DNA of 64,000 nucleotides from Chrysemys picta bellii (taxonomy: Eukaryota; Chordata; Testudines; Emydidae): contig NC_088793.1 in NCBI RefSeq assembly GCF_011386835.1, positions 99,370,923 through 99,434,922 on the forward strand, in the 5' to 3' direction. Shown here piece after piece: positions 11,400 through 23,729 of this stretch. Below the pieces are notes generated by a model. It was given only the letters and a program-made list of their open reading frames with translations. It was not told the origin of the DNA and did no database searches. Positions within the stretch are counted from its first letter, which is position 1. Each line of letters begins with the position of its first letter. The position numbers were made by a program, and so were the translations under genes.

Positions 11400-12325
11400 C
11401 TATAAGAATACACAAACAAATTAATCTTCAGTAAATAATTCAGAGTGCAAGATATAGTGATATCAATACAGATAGTATTAACTGACAAAGATAGAAAAGC
11501 AAACTTAACACTGAAATGAACAAGACACTAATTACACTTTGTCTGGTATGTTTTAAATTAACATCTCCACTATGCACATCTTCTAAATCTAGAAGCCCAC
11601 TAGAGCATTTTCATGGAGGCCAAGTATGGGGGGAAGGGAGGACAGAATGGATTCCAAGTTCTCTGAAATTAATCTGAGTTTTATTAAAAGTTTCACTAGT
11701 TTTAACAATATCCCAAATTTAGCTCCACTGATGTTCAATAACAGGAGATGTTTTCCCAGTAACTAGCAATCATTTCTTCTCCAGCTCTGCTATGAATTAC
11801 ATCTCTGTCCATGAGTGTCTGCATATAAAGATAAACTTCTAAAATATGAGCAAATTCCCAAGCTACTTGATAATTAAATTAGGAAGTGCTTGGTATTCAA
11901 ATTGTGGATAAGGCATTACCCATGCAGCTCCTACTGATGAAGATATTGACTACTTGTCCTCAATAACATTCAGAAGAGGCAAGGTTCATGGCCTAATACA
12001 ACTGTTCTGGCTGAGAGGGAGGGGAGTTTTTACATTAATACATGTTGAAATTTATGAATAATCTAAAACATCAATTTTGCTACTGACAATGTATACTAAG
12101 CCAGGTTTTCCCATCCAAAAAACATGCTAATCATAGAATATTAGGGTTGGAAAAGACCTCAGGAGGTCATCTAGTCCAATCCCCTGCTCAAAGCAGGACC
12201 AACCCCAACTAAATCATCCCAGTGAGCCCCCTGTCAAGCCAGACCTTAAACACCTCTAAGGATGGAGATTCCACCACCTCCCTAGGCAACCCATTCCAGT
12301 GCTTCACCACCCTCCTAGTGAAATA

Positions 12326-12452
12326 TGCATCCGAAGAAGTGAGGTTTTTACCCACGAAAGCTTATGCCCAAATAAATCTGTTAGTCTTTAAGGTGCCACC
12401 AGACTCCTTGTTGTTTTTGTAGATACAGACTAACACGGCTACCCCCTGATAC
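12326..12452 (+). mobile_element. SINE-like copy A inside CR1 (sense, with tail)
   Basis: Starts tgcatccgaagaagtgaggt, continues with ggtgccaccagactccttgt and ends cagactaacacggctacccc plus ctgata. The flanking duplication tagtgaaata is at 12316-12325 and 12453-12462. It belongs to the same family as the fold-back copies but to a different, apparently older, variant (gactccttgttgtttttg). Confidence 0.85.
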
Positions 12453-12464
12453 TAGTGAAATAGT

Positions 12465-12554
12465 AGAACAGGAGTACTTGTGGCACCTTAGAGACTAACA
12501 AATTTATTAGAGCATAAGCTTTCGTGGACTACAGCCCACTTCTTCGGATGCATA
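12465..12554 (-). mobile_element. SINE-like copy B inside CR1 (tail-less, opposite strand)
   Basis: Plus strand reads gaacaggagtacttgtggca to cttcttcggatgcat, which is the body of the family without its 3' tail. It is bounded by copies two and three of the same target sequence (tagtgaaatagt at 12453-12464; tagtgaaatagtg at 12555-12567), so it landed at the site already used by copy A, in the opposite orientation. Strand given for the sense direction of the element. Confidence 0.82.
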
Positions 12555-14846
12555 TAGTGAAATAGTGTTTCCTAATATCCAACCTAGACCTCCCCCACTG
12601 CAACTTCAGACCAGTGCTTCTTGTTCGGTCATCTGCCACTACTGAGAACAGCCGAGATCCATACTCTCTGGAACCCCACTTCAGGTAGTTGAAGTCTGCT
12701 ATCAAATCCCCCCTCACTCTTCTCTTCTGCAGACTAAATAACCATAGTTCCCTCAGCCTCTCCTCATAAGTCATGTGCCCCTGCCCCCTAATCATTTCCG
12801 TTGCCCTCCGCTGGACTCTCTCCAATTTGTCCACATCCTTCTTGTAGTGGGGGGACCAAAACTGGACACAATACTCCAGGTGTGGCCTCACCAGTGCCAA
12901 ATAGAGGGGAATAATCACTTCCCTCGATCTGCTGGCAATGCTCTTACTAATACAGCCCAATATGCCATTGGCCTTCTTGGCAACAAGGGCACACTGCTGA
13001 CTCATATCCAGCTTCTCATCCACTGTAATTCCCAGGTCCTTTTCTGCAGAACTGCTGCTTAGCCAGTTGGTCCCCAGCCTGTAGCAGTGCATGGGATTCT
13101 TACTTCCTAAGTGCAGGACTCTGCACTTGTTGTTGAACCGCATCAGATTTCTTTTGGCCCAATCCTCCAATTCGTCTAGGTCACTCTGGACCTTATCCCT
13201 ATCCTCCAGCATATCTACCTCTCCCCCCAGTTTAGTGTCATCTGCGAATTTGCTGAGGGTGCAATCCATTCTATCATCCAGATCATTAATAAAGATGTTG
13301 AACAAAACCAGCCCCATGATACTGCTTGATACCGGCTGCCAACTAGACATTGAGCCGTTGATCACTACCCATTGAGCCTGATGATCTAGCCAGCTTTCTA
13401 GCCACCTTATAGTCCATTCATCCAATCCATACTTCTTTAACATGCTGGCAAGAATACTGTGGGAGACCGCATCAAAAGCTTTGCTAAAGTCAAGATACAT
13501 CACATCCACCACTTTCCCCATATCTACAGAGCCAGTTATCTCATCATAGAAGGCAATCAAGTTGGTCACCATGACTTGCCCTTGGTGAATCCATGTTGAC
13601 TATTCCCGATCACCTTTCTCTCCTCCAAGTGCTTCAAAATGGGTTCCTTGAGGACCTGCTCCATGACTTTGCCGGGGACTGAAGTGAGGCTGACCAGTCT
13701 GTAGTTCCCTGGGTTCTCTTTCTTCCCTTTTTTAAAGACGGACACTATAGTAGTCTTTTTCCAATCATCCGGGTCCTCCCCCGACTGCCATGAATTTTCA
13801 AAGATAATGGCCAATGGCTCTGCAATCACATCTGCCAACTCCCTCAGCACCCTTGGATGCATTAGATCTGGACCCATAGACTTGTGCACGTCCAGCTTTT
13901 CTAAATAGTCCTTAACCTGTTCTTTCACCACTAACGGCTGCTCACCACCTCCCCATACTGTGTTGTCCAGTGCAGCAGTCTCGGAACTGACCTTGTCTGT
14001 GAAGACAGAGGCAAAAAAAGCATTGAGTACTTCAGCTTTTTTCACATCACCTGTCACTAGATTGCCTCTCCCATTCAGTAAGGGTCCCACACTTTCCCTG
14101 ACCATCTTCTTGTTGCTAACATACCTGTAGAAATCCTTCTTGTTACCCTTCACATCCCTCGCTAGCTGCAATTCCAATTGTGCCTTGGCCTTCCTGATTA
14201 CACCCCTGCATGCACTAGCAACATTTTTATACTCCTCCCTTGTCATCTGTCCAAATTTCCACTTCTTTTAAGCTTCCTTTTTGAGTTTAAGCTCACCGAA
14301 GATTTCACTGTTAAGCCAAGCTGGTCGCCTGCCATATTTGCTATTCTTTCTGCACATTGGGATGGCTTGTTCCTGCGCCCTCAATAAGGCTTCTTTAAAA
14401 TACTGCCAGCTCTCCTGGACTCCTTTCCCCCTCATATTAATCTCCCAGGGGATCCTGCCCATCAGTTCCCTAAGGGAGTCTAAGTCTGCTTTTCTGAAGT
14501 CCAGGGTCTGCATTTTGCTACTCTCCTTTCTTCCTTTTGTGAGGATCCTGAACTCAACCATCTCATGGTCACTGCTGCCTAGATTGCCACCCACTTCTAC
14601 TTCCCCTACCAATTATTCCCTGTTTGTGAGCAGCAGGACAAGAGGAGCACGGCTCCTAGTTGGTTCCTCCAGCACTTGTATCAGGAAGTTGTCCCCAACA
14701 CTCTCCAAAAACTTCCTGGGTTGTCTGTGCATTGCTGTATTGCTCTCCCAGCAGATGACAGGGTGATTGAAATACCCCATTAGAACCAGGGCCTGTGATC
14801 TGGAAACTTCAGTTAGTTGTCTGCCATACTGAACAGTTATTTCCAT
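12555..14846 (-). pseudogene. CR1 ORF2 remnant: endonuclease C-terminus plus reverse transcriptase
   Basis: ORF2 of CR1 encodes an AP-type endonuclease and a reverse transcriptase that copy the element RNA at a nicked genomic target. Here 14613-14846 holds the endonuclease segment with LMGYFNHPVICW, where the Asp of the usual GDFN motif has become Tyr. 14268-14612 continues with GSSDHEMVEFR after an in-frame stop. 13566-14246 holds the reverse transcriptase start ([20 protein letters not shown]), and after a frameshift near 13566-13572 the frame 12529-13572 carries VMYLDFSKAFDAVSH and the catalytic FADDTKLGG, followed by the C-terminal LVRPHLEYCVQFWSPHYKKD. At least two stops and one frameshift, plus a SINE supplying the final codons, show it is dead. 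Confidence 0.93.
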
Positions 14847-14898
14847 AAACAGAGTGCTTCCTTTGAACTGGACCCTGAGCGACCAATCACAGAGGAAA

Positions 14899-15415
14899 GA
14901 TGGACTGGTAATTAGTGCGCTAGTCTAGGACTTTGGAGATCTGGGCTCAAGCCTCTGCTCTGCCACGGACTTAGTGTGACCTTGCAGTGTTAGCTTGTGG
15001 CATAACTTGAACGTTGCCTCTAACCGGACTCTCCTCTGCACACACAAATCACTAGCTCAAGTTAAATGGCTTTTTAAACTGTGAGCGAGCTGCCCCATCA
15101 GTGGATGTGGGTTAAACTGCGAGTGCTGTTGATGCTGGAGCTACCAATGAAGTGGGGACTTCGCTACACTATGCCACTATTCCAATCACTGCGGGCAGCC
15201 CGAGTGGCATTTTGCAGTGTGGTTACTCACACTCAAACTAGCCTGACTCAAGAGGAGTTAACCAGTGTAGATAATTTGAGCTAACACTGCAGTGAGGATG
15301 AGTCCACTGTCTCTCTGTGCCCCAGTTATCTGCCTGTAAAATGGGGATAACAGTACTTTCCTACCTCAGTATGGAGGATAAACACATTAAAGATTGTGAG
15401 GTGCTTAGAAACTAT
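14899..15415 (+). mobile_element. MIR-type SINE split by an insertion
   Basis: The left part has gtgcgctagtctaggacttt, gatctgggctcaagcctctg and ttagtgtgacctt; the right part resumes at about 15302 with ctctctgtgccccagttatc and ctgtaaaatggggataacag. The two halves are collinear with a MIR and are separated by 14985-15289. Confidence 0.75.
14985..15289. mobile_element. Short terminal-inverted-repeat element inside a MIR
   Basis: Left end cagtgttagct and right end, reversed, cagtgttagct form perfect 11-bp inverted ends at exactly the gap in the MIR. I could not define a clean target duplication, so the superfamily is open. Confidence 0.55.
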
Positions 15416-16295
15416 GGGCTTGCCAAACACCAGCTTGCCACAGAGTAACCTCCTATGTGGACATTTTCAAATAGTGCCAAGCCACACTCTGGGACTTCCT
15501 ATGAGCGATAACAGCGTCCACATGGCCTTTGCTGCACAGCAACCTGGTGTGCTGCAGATTCACACCCTGGCTTGCTGCACAGAAACCTGCAGTGTTGACA
15601 AGCCCTAAATGGACAGAATCAAGTTATTTTATAAATATATCCCATTCTGACAAAGTTTCAGTGTATCGTGGGGGGAGAGATTATACAAGACATGCTACTC
15701 ATTTTGAAGACTGGGTTTCTCTGTCACAAAGCAACATCTGTTTCTCCATAAAAACGTTCGAGTAGTAAAATTTCTGCTATTATATAAAACTAAATTTTTG
15801 GCTTAAGGACTGGCTGAAAATAACTGCTACAAATCACTAAATTTCTGTTGTTTATCTCCTCAAAACATGAAGTTTGCTTAGTGAATTATATGAGTAATGT
15901 ATTCATTCTGACTGGCTGCAGCTGAGTTCAGTGGGAAGTATTGTTTGCCTCTAATGAGCCAGCTAGATAGCATCTGGATATGTAAATCTCTGCTTTCTGA
16001 TTGCATTAAGAGATGAGTATGAACTTTATCTCCCATATGTAAATTTAAATTAAAAAAAAATCAAAAGCATCACTACTATTTTTTTTCATTGCCTTAATGG
16101 GAGAAATAGCCAGATATTTCCAACTAAGACATTCAGAATGAATGTAACAGCCAAATCACTTTATGCTGTAATGAAGCCAGATCTTCAAAGTTAAAATAGG
16201 AACATGCTGGGTCAGTTCTTGAATGGGGTATCTCCAAGGGTTTGTGGAAAGTTGAGGACTAGATACAGTAGATAGAAATTTCCCCCTGATTCTGT

Positions 16296-16350
16296 TATTA
16301 TAATTATTATTATTATACAGAATGATATTTTTATATAATAATAATAATAA
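16296..16350. repeat. Inverted TTA / TAA microsatellite pair
   Basis: A (TTA)n run and an (ATA)n run about 20 bp apart can pair as a hairpin next to the SINE at 16349. Confidence 0.6.
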
Positions 16351-16537
16351 TGGAGATATCCCATCTCCTAGAACTGGAAGGGACCTTGAAAGGTCATTGA
16401 GTCCAGCCCCCTGCTTTCACTAGCAGGACCAAGTACTGATTTTGCCCCAGATCCCTAAATGGCCCCCTCAAGGATTGAACTCACAACACTGGGTTTAGCA
16501 GGCCGATGCTCAAACCACTGAGCTATCCCTCCCTCCA
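16349..16537 (-). mobile_element. tRNA-headed SINE with CR1-like tail, minus strand
   Basis: The right end, reversed, reads gggagggatagctcagtggt then gagttcaatcc, i.e. pol III box A and box B of a tRNA-derived head. The left end carries tggaagggaccttgaaaggt and gagtccagccccctgc, the CR1-like 3' part. This is the tortoise pol III SINE type. Confidence 0.88.
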
Positions 16538-16539
16538 AA

Positions 16540-17170
16540 TGTCTATATTGAATTTCATATGCCATCACAATGTTCACTCAGCTAGCTTTGTTAGGTCCCT
16601 CTTAACTTCCTTGCAGGCTTCTCTATGGGTGAATAGAGAATAATAATTTCATCTGCAAATTTTACCACTGCTGTTGTCCACTTGTCCTCATTTTCCAGAT
16701 AAGTAATACATGTTAAATAATACAGTCTTAGTACGATTCCTTGGAATACCCTACCATTAACTTCCTTCCATGTTGAAAACTGACAATATATTCCTACCCT
16801 GTTTTCCATCTATTCACAAATTTCTAGTCAAGACAAAAGTTTGCCTCTCACTGGATGACTGCTTTCTTAATAGGTTTTTTTAAGAGCTCAACCACTCTCT
16901 TTAATTCTTTCAGTACTCCTGGATTGATACCACTTGATATTGGATTTTAAGGGTTTGATCTTGCTCCCACTGAATCATCAGTTTGTTCTAGGATAGTATG
17001 TCCCCTTTAACTCCTCAATCCCTGACAGTGCCTCTTCTTTATTACCTTCAACAACAAGCTTTGGGATAGCGATCTTCCTTAGTATTACTATCTGTGGTAA
17101 AGATTTTTTTAAGGGTGCATTTTTTGCTTGAATAAACTTTTTTGTCTTGCCATTCATCCACATGGTTTTC
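16540..17170 (-). mobile_element. Old CR1/L3-type LINE fragment
   Basis: Phrases such as tcatctgcaaattttaccac, gaatttcatatgccatcaca and tatttccttccatg-type runs match the inverted reverse transcriptase 3' part of CR1-related LINEs (FADD/VKFADEI-like reading on the minus strand at 16591-16809). Heavily decayed. Confidence 0.6.
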
Positions 17171-17591
17171 CTTTGTCTTCCTGCTTCCTTTATTGTTTAA
17201 AGCTATGCACAATTTTTATGACCTTAATGATAGTGTGTGTGGTTTTTGTGGGGACAGGGGGAGTTACCACCACTATAGTTAAGGTTGTTACGGTTTGCTA
17301 AAGTAGCCCTCATGATGAGTCTAAGAAATGTATTTAGCTTTTGTTTCTTGTCTCTTTCTAGCTTGCTTCTTCACTACTTTTAAACTCACCCTTCCAATAT
17401 AGTTTGATAGTACAGTCCTAGATTTTGGTACAGTCCAGTAAACAATTGTTCAGAACTAGAATTAACAATTTTTGGAAAGTGAAGAAATCTTCTATATTTT
17501 AAGTGGTAGAAAAGGAGAAAGGGAAAACAGCTGATTAAAATGTTACATTGAGTGAGCTGCTACCTCCAGATTTGCTTAAATAGTAAGAGTT

Positions 17592-17655
17592 AAATCCTGG
17601 CCCCATAAAGCCAATGGCAAAACTCCTATTGACTTCAGCAAAGATTTCATCCTAC
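17592..17655. repeat. Short palindromic interspersed repeat
   Basis: aaatcctggccccataaagcc, ccaatggcaaaactcctattg and cagcaaagatttcat follow the same layout as the copies at 5169 and 56536. Confidence 0.55.
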
Positions 17656-18239
17656 GGGTGCAAAGTTCACTACTATGTCATTCAAGTTACAGGTAATCCT
17701 TCCTGTCAGTTGAATACACTAATCAGCCAACAAACTGATACACAATTCCAGGAAGGAAATACAGATGAAATGGGTTATACAAGGGTTTCGGAACAACTTT
17801 AGAAGTCCTACATGTATGTGTGTCCAATTCATGATTTCTTTTATACCATATGTGCCTTTGCAAATTTGATTGGCCTTCCTCCTGCAAAGATGAATACTTT
17901 TCGCTTAAATTGCATGGCGGGGTGTGTAAGTGTTTGCAGGTTGCTACCTATCCACACAAGGTACAGGACATTCCAAACACTTATAAACACTAGGCTAATG
18001 TCCCAAGGTTGGCTTTTGCAAGGCAAAAAAAAAAAAAAGAGAGGTATTAAACTTGAGGCTGTTACAATGCATTGTTAGTTTATGATCAGTTACATGTACC
18101 TCCAGGATCACAGATGACTGATAACTATAATGAGTAGATCCAGTAGCAGGTAGCTGGAGGATTTTGGGAAAAGGCTATCCCAATAAATGCCCCTTTCATA
18201 TGTCTGGCTAGACATCTGTGACCTTTGTCATGGGTCTGG

Positions 18240-18620
18240 AACTTGCCATTGTGATCCATCCTCTTGTGACTTCTTGCTATAATGAGATGTTCATGGGGTT
18301 ACACTTGAAAAGCACTCAAGCTAAAGCTGATGCAGGATGCGGCTGTGCACCTGCCTAGCAGGTTTAGCATCAGAAAGATACTGGACTCCTAAGCAACTGC
18401 ACTAGCTTCCTGTTTCCTTCCTGGTATAGCTCAAGGTGCTAGCTTTGATCTCTAAAGCCCTTAGTGGTTTGAATCCATCTTAAACACAGTTTCTGTCCTC
18501 AAACTGCAGCAGCAGGTGAGGGTAACATTTGAGCTAGGAGTCCCTTAGTTAGCTAACTAGGCATTCAGTGGCAGTCCTTCCCTTCCGAAACTCACTCCTC
18601 CTACTGGGCCAACAGAGCAC
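18240..18620 (+). mobile_element. LINE fragment, probably L2-like
   Basis: gctcaaggtgctagctttga, tctctaaagcccttagtggt and cttcctgtttccttcctggt resemble the conserved LHWLPV-type 3' part of LINE reverse transcriptases (a P-Y/F-K-LL-FKAL-G motif), but with many stops. Family assignment is tentative. Confidence 0.45.
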
Positions 18621-18639
18621 AGTTAACCTGCAGGAGGAA

Positions 18640-19501
18640 GTGTGAGCAGAAAAAATAGATAAAAGGAATCAGACCTCGAAGCTTATTGTGGGTCTAAGGT
18701 GACTCTGGCCCTACTGAACATTTTGTAGAAGTCGGCAATCCTCTGCTACATTTTCAAGTGTTCACCGTATTGGTAAAACAAATACAGTCCCCCTATATAG
18801 GAGCTTCACACTGCCAATGACAATCCTGCATCTGAGATTTATACAAAATGCTAAAGCCTCTCTGTCCAAGGCTCCAGGAACTTTTGCCATGTATTAAAAA
18901 TATAGTCAACACCCTGTAATTCTTGGGGTCAGTTACATACATCACACGAGCAATAGGCAGAAACATCAGTCAAACTGTGCCAGAAACAATGAGACAGAAC
19001 TATGGAAAACAAGCTATGCTGCAGGCTCCAAAGAAGGACGGCTGATAGAGCTGCCTAGACATAGATCATCTGGTCTTGTCCTGCCATCTCCCTCATCCTA
19101 CCTCCAAAATTCCCCTCCACCGCCTCAGAAGAATCCCCTTTGGAGCTGGGTTCTTTTGTGCATGGGGTACACATTTCTGCACCAGTTCCAGACATCCTGG
19201 TCTCTGCATGTCCAGTGTGCAGAGGCATAAGTAAGAAAAGTATTTTTAATGTAAAAGAAAACAATTAGTGGCAGAAATCCAATCTCATCTGCAAGTATAC
19301 AGGAGTGGAGTCAGATGTGTTTAGAATATTTCATTCTATACTCACAGCAAAGCTTTTTTCTGGCAAAAAATTATGATGGAAAAAAATTGTCAAAATGTAG
19401 CATATGCCCCAGGTCGGGAAGCTGCCCAAAGCATTCTGGAGGACTGCTTTCTTAAAAGCAATCCGACCACAACACATCTGGATAAGCACTAAGCTCACTC
19501 C
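18640..19501. other. Intronic sequence without recognised features
   Basis: No open frame, repeat family or RNA signature that I can support. Confidence 0.5.
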
Positions 19502-19509
19502 ACTATGAG

Positions 19510-20094
19510 TAGGGCCCTACCAAATTCACAGCCATGAAAAACATGTCACAGACTGTGAAATCTGGTCTTGTGTGTGCTTTTACCCTCTACTATGCAGATC
19601 TCATGGGGAAGACCAGCATTTCTCAAATTGGGGGTCCTGACCCAAAAGGGAGTTGGGGGGGCGGGGGGTAGTCACAAGGTTATTTTAGGGGGTTGCGGTA
19701 TTGCCACCCTTACTTCTGCACTGCCTTTAGAACTGGGTGCCCAGAGAGCAGCAGCTGTTGGCCAGATGCCCAGCTCTGAAGGCAGCGCCCTGCCAGCAGC
19801 AGCACAGGAGTAAGGGTGGCAATACCATACCATACCATCCTTATTTCCCCAGCTGCCCAGCTCTGAAGGCAGCAGCACGACCAGCAGCAGCACAGAAGTA
19901 AGGGTAGCAGTCCCACAATCCCCCCTACAATAACCTTGCGACCCCCCTCACAACTCCTTCTTGAGTCAGGTTCCCTGCAATTACAACACCCTGAAATTTC
20001 AGATTTAAATAGCTGAAATAATGAAATTTATTATTTTAAAACTCCTATGACTGTGAAATTGACCAAAATGGACCATGAATTTGGTAGGGCCATA
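19510..20094. mobile_element. Non-autonomous hAT element with 8-bp target duplication
   Basis: Exact 8-bp duplication actatgag at 19502-19509 and 20095-20102. Left end tagggccctaccaaattca matches the reversed right end tatggccctaccaaattca. Inside is a second inverted layout (tttctcaaattgggggtcct and caaggttattttaggggg on the left, aataaccttgcgaccccc and tccttcttgagtcagg on the right), so another TIR element is nested in it or the element is compound. Confidence 0.88.
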
Positions 20095-20108
20095 ACTATG
20101 AGAATAGT

Positions 20109-20332
20109 AGAGTTGGTTGGAAAATAGAAATTTTCTAATAAAAAAACCTCCATGAAAACAAAAATAATTCTGTTTGTAAGTAAGTAAATATAAAATAAAA
20201 CCCAGAAAATGCCTAAAAATTTACCAAAACATCAAAAATATCCGGGTGTTCAGTTTTCCACCAAAAGAAATTTGAGGGAAGCAGCCACTTTTCATGAAAA
20301 CTTTCCATCAGAAAAAAATTCAGTCAGTCCTA
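20109..20332. mobile_element. Possible TIR element (gagttggttgg family)
   Basis: Starts agagttggttggaaaatag and has gaaaactttccatcagaaaa toward the right end. It resembles 49735-50078. Boundaries and duplication unclear. Confidence 0.35.
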
Positions 20333-21750
20333 GAAAATACAATCACTTCCAAGTAATCTTAAAAGAAGGGATCTATTTTCACTTAGAGGAAAGAATATAG
20401 ACAGTTTTAACCGTCATCTCCATTCAAACCCTAGCAACATCTACTTTCAGTCAAAATAAATATTTTGCTCTTTAAAGAACTTGATTGGGAAACAGTGTGA
20501 TAATCATATCTAAAATTATACCATCTGTAGGCTCAGTTCTGCCCTCTGATAAATGGGCACAATGCCCATTATAGTCAGTGAGACTTTCGCCCGCTTATCT
20601 GAGGACAAAATTTGACCTCAGCTATAAAATAATTGTTCTATATGCTTTAGCTCTGTTAATAGATTGCAACGCAAGTGTGCTTATCTTCTTTCCCCACTAA
20701 CTGGAGAAGTATTCATTTGTTTGAACTATCAAGGACATGTGGACAAGCACTGCCATGCTCTTTGGGGGAACCCGGGGGAAAAAAATCACTTCTTGTAATG
20801 AATAATATTCACTGTGCCCTTTGTACAATTATGCGGCCACAATTTACACAAAAAGAAAACTGATTCAGATGATTCAGACTGGCATTGTTAAACATTAGTT
20901 ATGCTAAGAACTAAAGTGAGAAGAAATGAGTGTAAATATTATCTCAGGCTTTTCCTTTGGCATTTGGCTGCTTGCCTTTCTCAGCCTGTAAGATAAATAT
21001 GACCGTTAACATTAGTTGGTGTCTTATACACTCATAACAGCAGTTTTTTTCCCTTCAAATTCTTGAGGCCTTTATTTTGATCTCACAGCTGTTCTAAACT
21101 GGTTGAGCTCTATTGATTTCAGTGAAATTACTCCTAAATTACACTGCTCTGAAATCAAACTCTTCCTGAGTGTTTCTTGATCATCTCCTTCTCAGTGGTT
21201 CATATCTAGCATCCACAGAATTCAAAGCACACTGAGTGTTAGCTAGGTAGCTTCTCAGTGTTAGTGACTGCTTGAGAATTACCAATTAATAAAAAGGTGC
21301 CATATTACTGGATTTCTATGTTTCATTCAGCTCACTGAAGGATAACTCTGCCTTGGGTTTTATTTTTTCCCCTTTTATAAAACTGGGCATTGTGGGTTTT
21401 TTAGGATAAAGTTGTTGGAGGAAATAGTTTCATAGTACTGGCTACCAAATGAGGATTTTGGGGATGGTTTTTAATGGCAAGCACTTTTAATGTTTGAAGA
21501 ATTGGGTGAATAAAAGATATTACCTCACCTACCTCATTTCTCTCAGCACCTTTAATGGTCAGGAAAGCAACAGACTAATAGCATGTGGCTGAACCAGGAA
21601 ATGTAGACTGTCGCTGTAGTAGTATAGTATATTATTGGTAATACTGCAGTTAAGCCTAGGGACTCCAAGCAAGGATGCTGTAGTAAACAGAAGATTGCTA
21701 GAAGTAGCAAAAAGACGACAATATTTGAGCCTGTAATCAGGGTTTATTAC
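20333..21750. other. Intronic sequence without recognised features
   Basis: A/T-rich, no frame above about 70 codons and no repeat that I can name. Confidence 0.5.
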
Positions 21751-21752
21751 TA

Positions 21753-22445
21753 GGGTGACCATATTTCCCTATGCTGAATACGGGACACCTGGTAAAATTA
21801 CTCGTATTCAAGCAAGTTCAACGGCAATCAATCAAAGAATTATGCAGTAAAAGTGTTCAAATTAACATCAAGTTGACAGAACCCCTGTTAAAAAGAAATA
21901 CTGCGGAGTTGGATTCTTTTTATTTACCTTCTTATCTTTAAGGCTTTAGGGTTCACACAGGGAGATGTCTCACACATACATATTCCCGTACACCTCTCTC
22001 ACATGGGGGCGGGGGGGGGGGGGGGAAGTGACCGACCAATCCGACCCTCCCTGCCTGGCGCTCTCTGGCCTCCATGCCTGGCTGGGCCCCTGGGATGGAC
22101 TCGCCTCTGCTGGTACCTGGCACCACGTCTTCCTGAGGCAACACAAGGGGGGGCATGCAGGGTCACGTATCTCCCTCTCCAGATTTCAGCCAGGGCTTAC
22201 ACCAGAATATGATCAGCGGCAGCCTTTCGGCACTGTGCAGGAGGGAAGGGACGGGAGCTGCTTCCAGCTGTAGGACAGGAGGAGTGGAGTAAGGGATGAC
22301 CTGGCCTGTGTCTTTGCAGAGCTCATCTCTTAGGAGAACCCGCCAGTACTGATGAGGGAGAGACAGAAAATATGGGACAATTTTTTTTAAGAAAAAGTCA
22401 GGACACCTGCAGGAGTTCCTTTAAAAACAGGACGTCTGCACACCC
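21753..22445. mobile_element. TA-target DNA transposon (Tc1/mariner-like), non-autonomous
   Basis: Ends gggtgaccatatttccct and, reversed, gggtgtgcagacgtcctg flanked by TA on both sides (21751-21752, 22446-22447). Inner sub-terminal inverted motifs (ctgaatacgggacacctgg and, reversed, aaaaagtcaggacacctgc) support one element. It contains a poly(G) run (about 22009-22025) and no transposase. Confidence 0.75.
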
Positions 22446-22596
22446 TAATTATGACAAAATACAACCGATGAATGAAACACAAATGGGGTCAGAGAAGGTG
22501 GGAGGATGAGGTAACAGTAGCACAGGCATGTTTTGCATAATAATCAGTAGTCTCTTCAAGTTTTTACTACACAGGGAATCTATCAATGCTCTACAA

Positions 22597-22884
22597 CAAG
22601 GGTAGGCAACCTATGGCACGCATGCCGAAGGCAGCATGCAAGCTGATTTTCAGTGGCACTCACACTGCCCAGATCCTGGCCACCGGTCCGGGGGGCTCTG
22701 CATTTTGATTTAATTTTAAAAACCTTATTTAATTTACATACAACAATAGTTTAGTTATATATTATAGACTTATAGAAAGAGACCTTCTAAAAACGTTAAA
22801 ATGTATTACTGGCACGCGAAACCTTACATTAGAGTGATTAAATGAAGACTCGGCATACCACTTTTGAAAGGTTGCCGACCCCTG
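22597..22884. mobile_element. Short hAT MITE with 8-bp target duplication
   Basis: Duplication ctctacaa at 22589-22596 and 22885-22892, exact. Left end caagggtaggcaacctatgg, reversed right end caggggtcggcaacctttca. Length 288 bp, A/T-rich centre, non-coding. Confidence 0.9.
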
Positions 22885-23729
22885 CTCTACAATCTGGCTT
22901 AAAACATCTGTTATTCCAGTCCTGGACCTCTCTTGAACAGAGAATTAAATGATGTGATGGTTTTGTGATGTACAGAAATGGAGGCTATCTAATTAATTTC
23001 TGATTTTGATCTGAGTTCAGTGGACAAATGGGTTTAAACCTGTTAGTCTGGCTCAGTAGGGCTGGAACCATAGCCCATTGACGTCAATGACTCTTCCACT
23101 GACTTCCACTGGGCTTTGGATCAGGCTCTAATTATTGCTCCTACCAGACTGAATGTTTGATGAAAGATTTATTCACTTTAGTAATCGTTTAACAGTGAGC
23201 TAAAGAAGAAACAAAAATTCACCAATCAAATTTGTTTTCCAGGCCAGCATTTAATCAGTTTTACAATCCTGTATCAGGCCCTTTAAATTCCACTGAATCT
23301 TTGTAACCAGCAAGTATGAGCAATCAGCATTTAAACACAATTTGTAGTGTTAAAAAATATATATCAATAAGGCAATCTATTAAACTAGGTGAATTCTATG
23401 TAAATAAACAGGATAACTGTCAAATATGATTAACTATGATTTTGATTGTAATAATTAGCAACTTTCCTGATGCAAGAATTTCACAGAACCATAACTGACA
23501 TGATACAAAGTGTCTGGATATAATCCCGGCCTTTACAAAATGGTGCCTGAGTGGTATTGACATAGATGTAGAAAATAAAATGATTTTGAGATTTGTGTAC
23601 GTGCATCATCTTCCCATCCTCTTGGGCAGTGCTAGCCTTTCAGATAAACTCAGCAGCACATCAGTATCTGTCTAGGAGTCTCACAAGACCCTTATTACCG
23701 TAGTAACTGAACACCTCACAGTCTTTAAT

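Larger units (their letters stand above)
12131..14850 (-). mobile_element. CR1 LINE, 5'-truncated, minus strand
   Basis: The 3' end is at the left: tcatagaatattagggttgg followed by acctcaggaggtcatctagt is the CR1 3' terminus in reverse. ORF2 then runs rightward in pieces, with reverse transcriptase (about 12555-14246) and the end of the endonuclease (14268-14846). The 5' end is lost near 14850. Two SINEs sit inside its 3' untranslated region (12326-12554). Stops and a frameshift make it non-autonomous. Confidence 0.93.
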
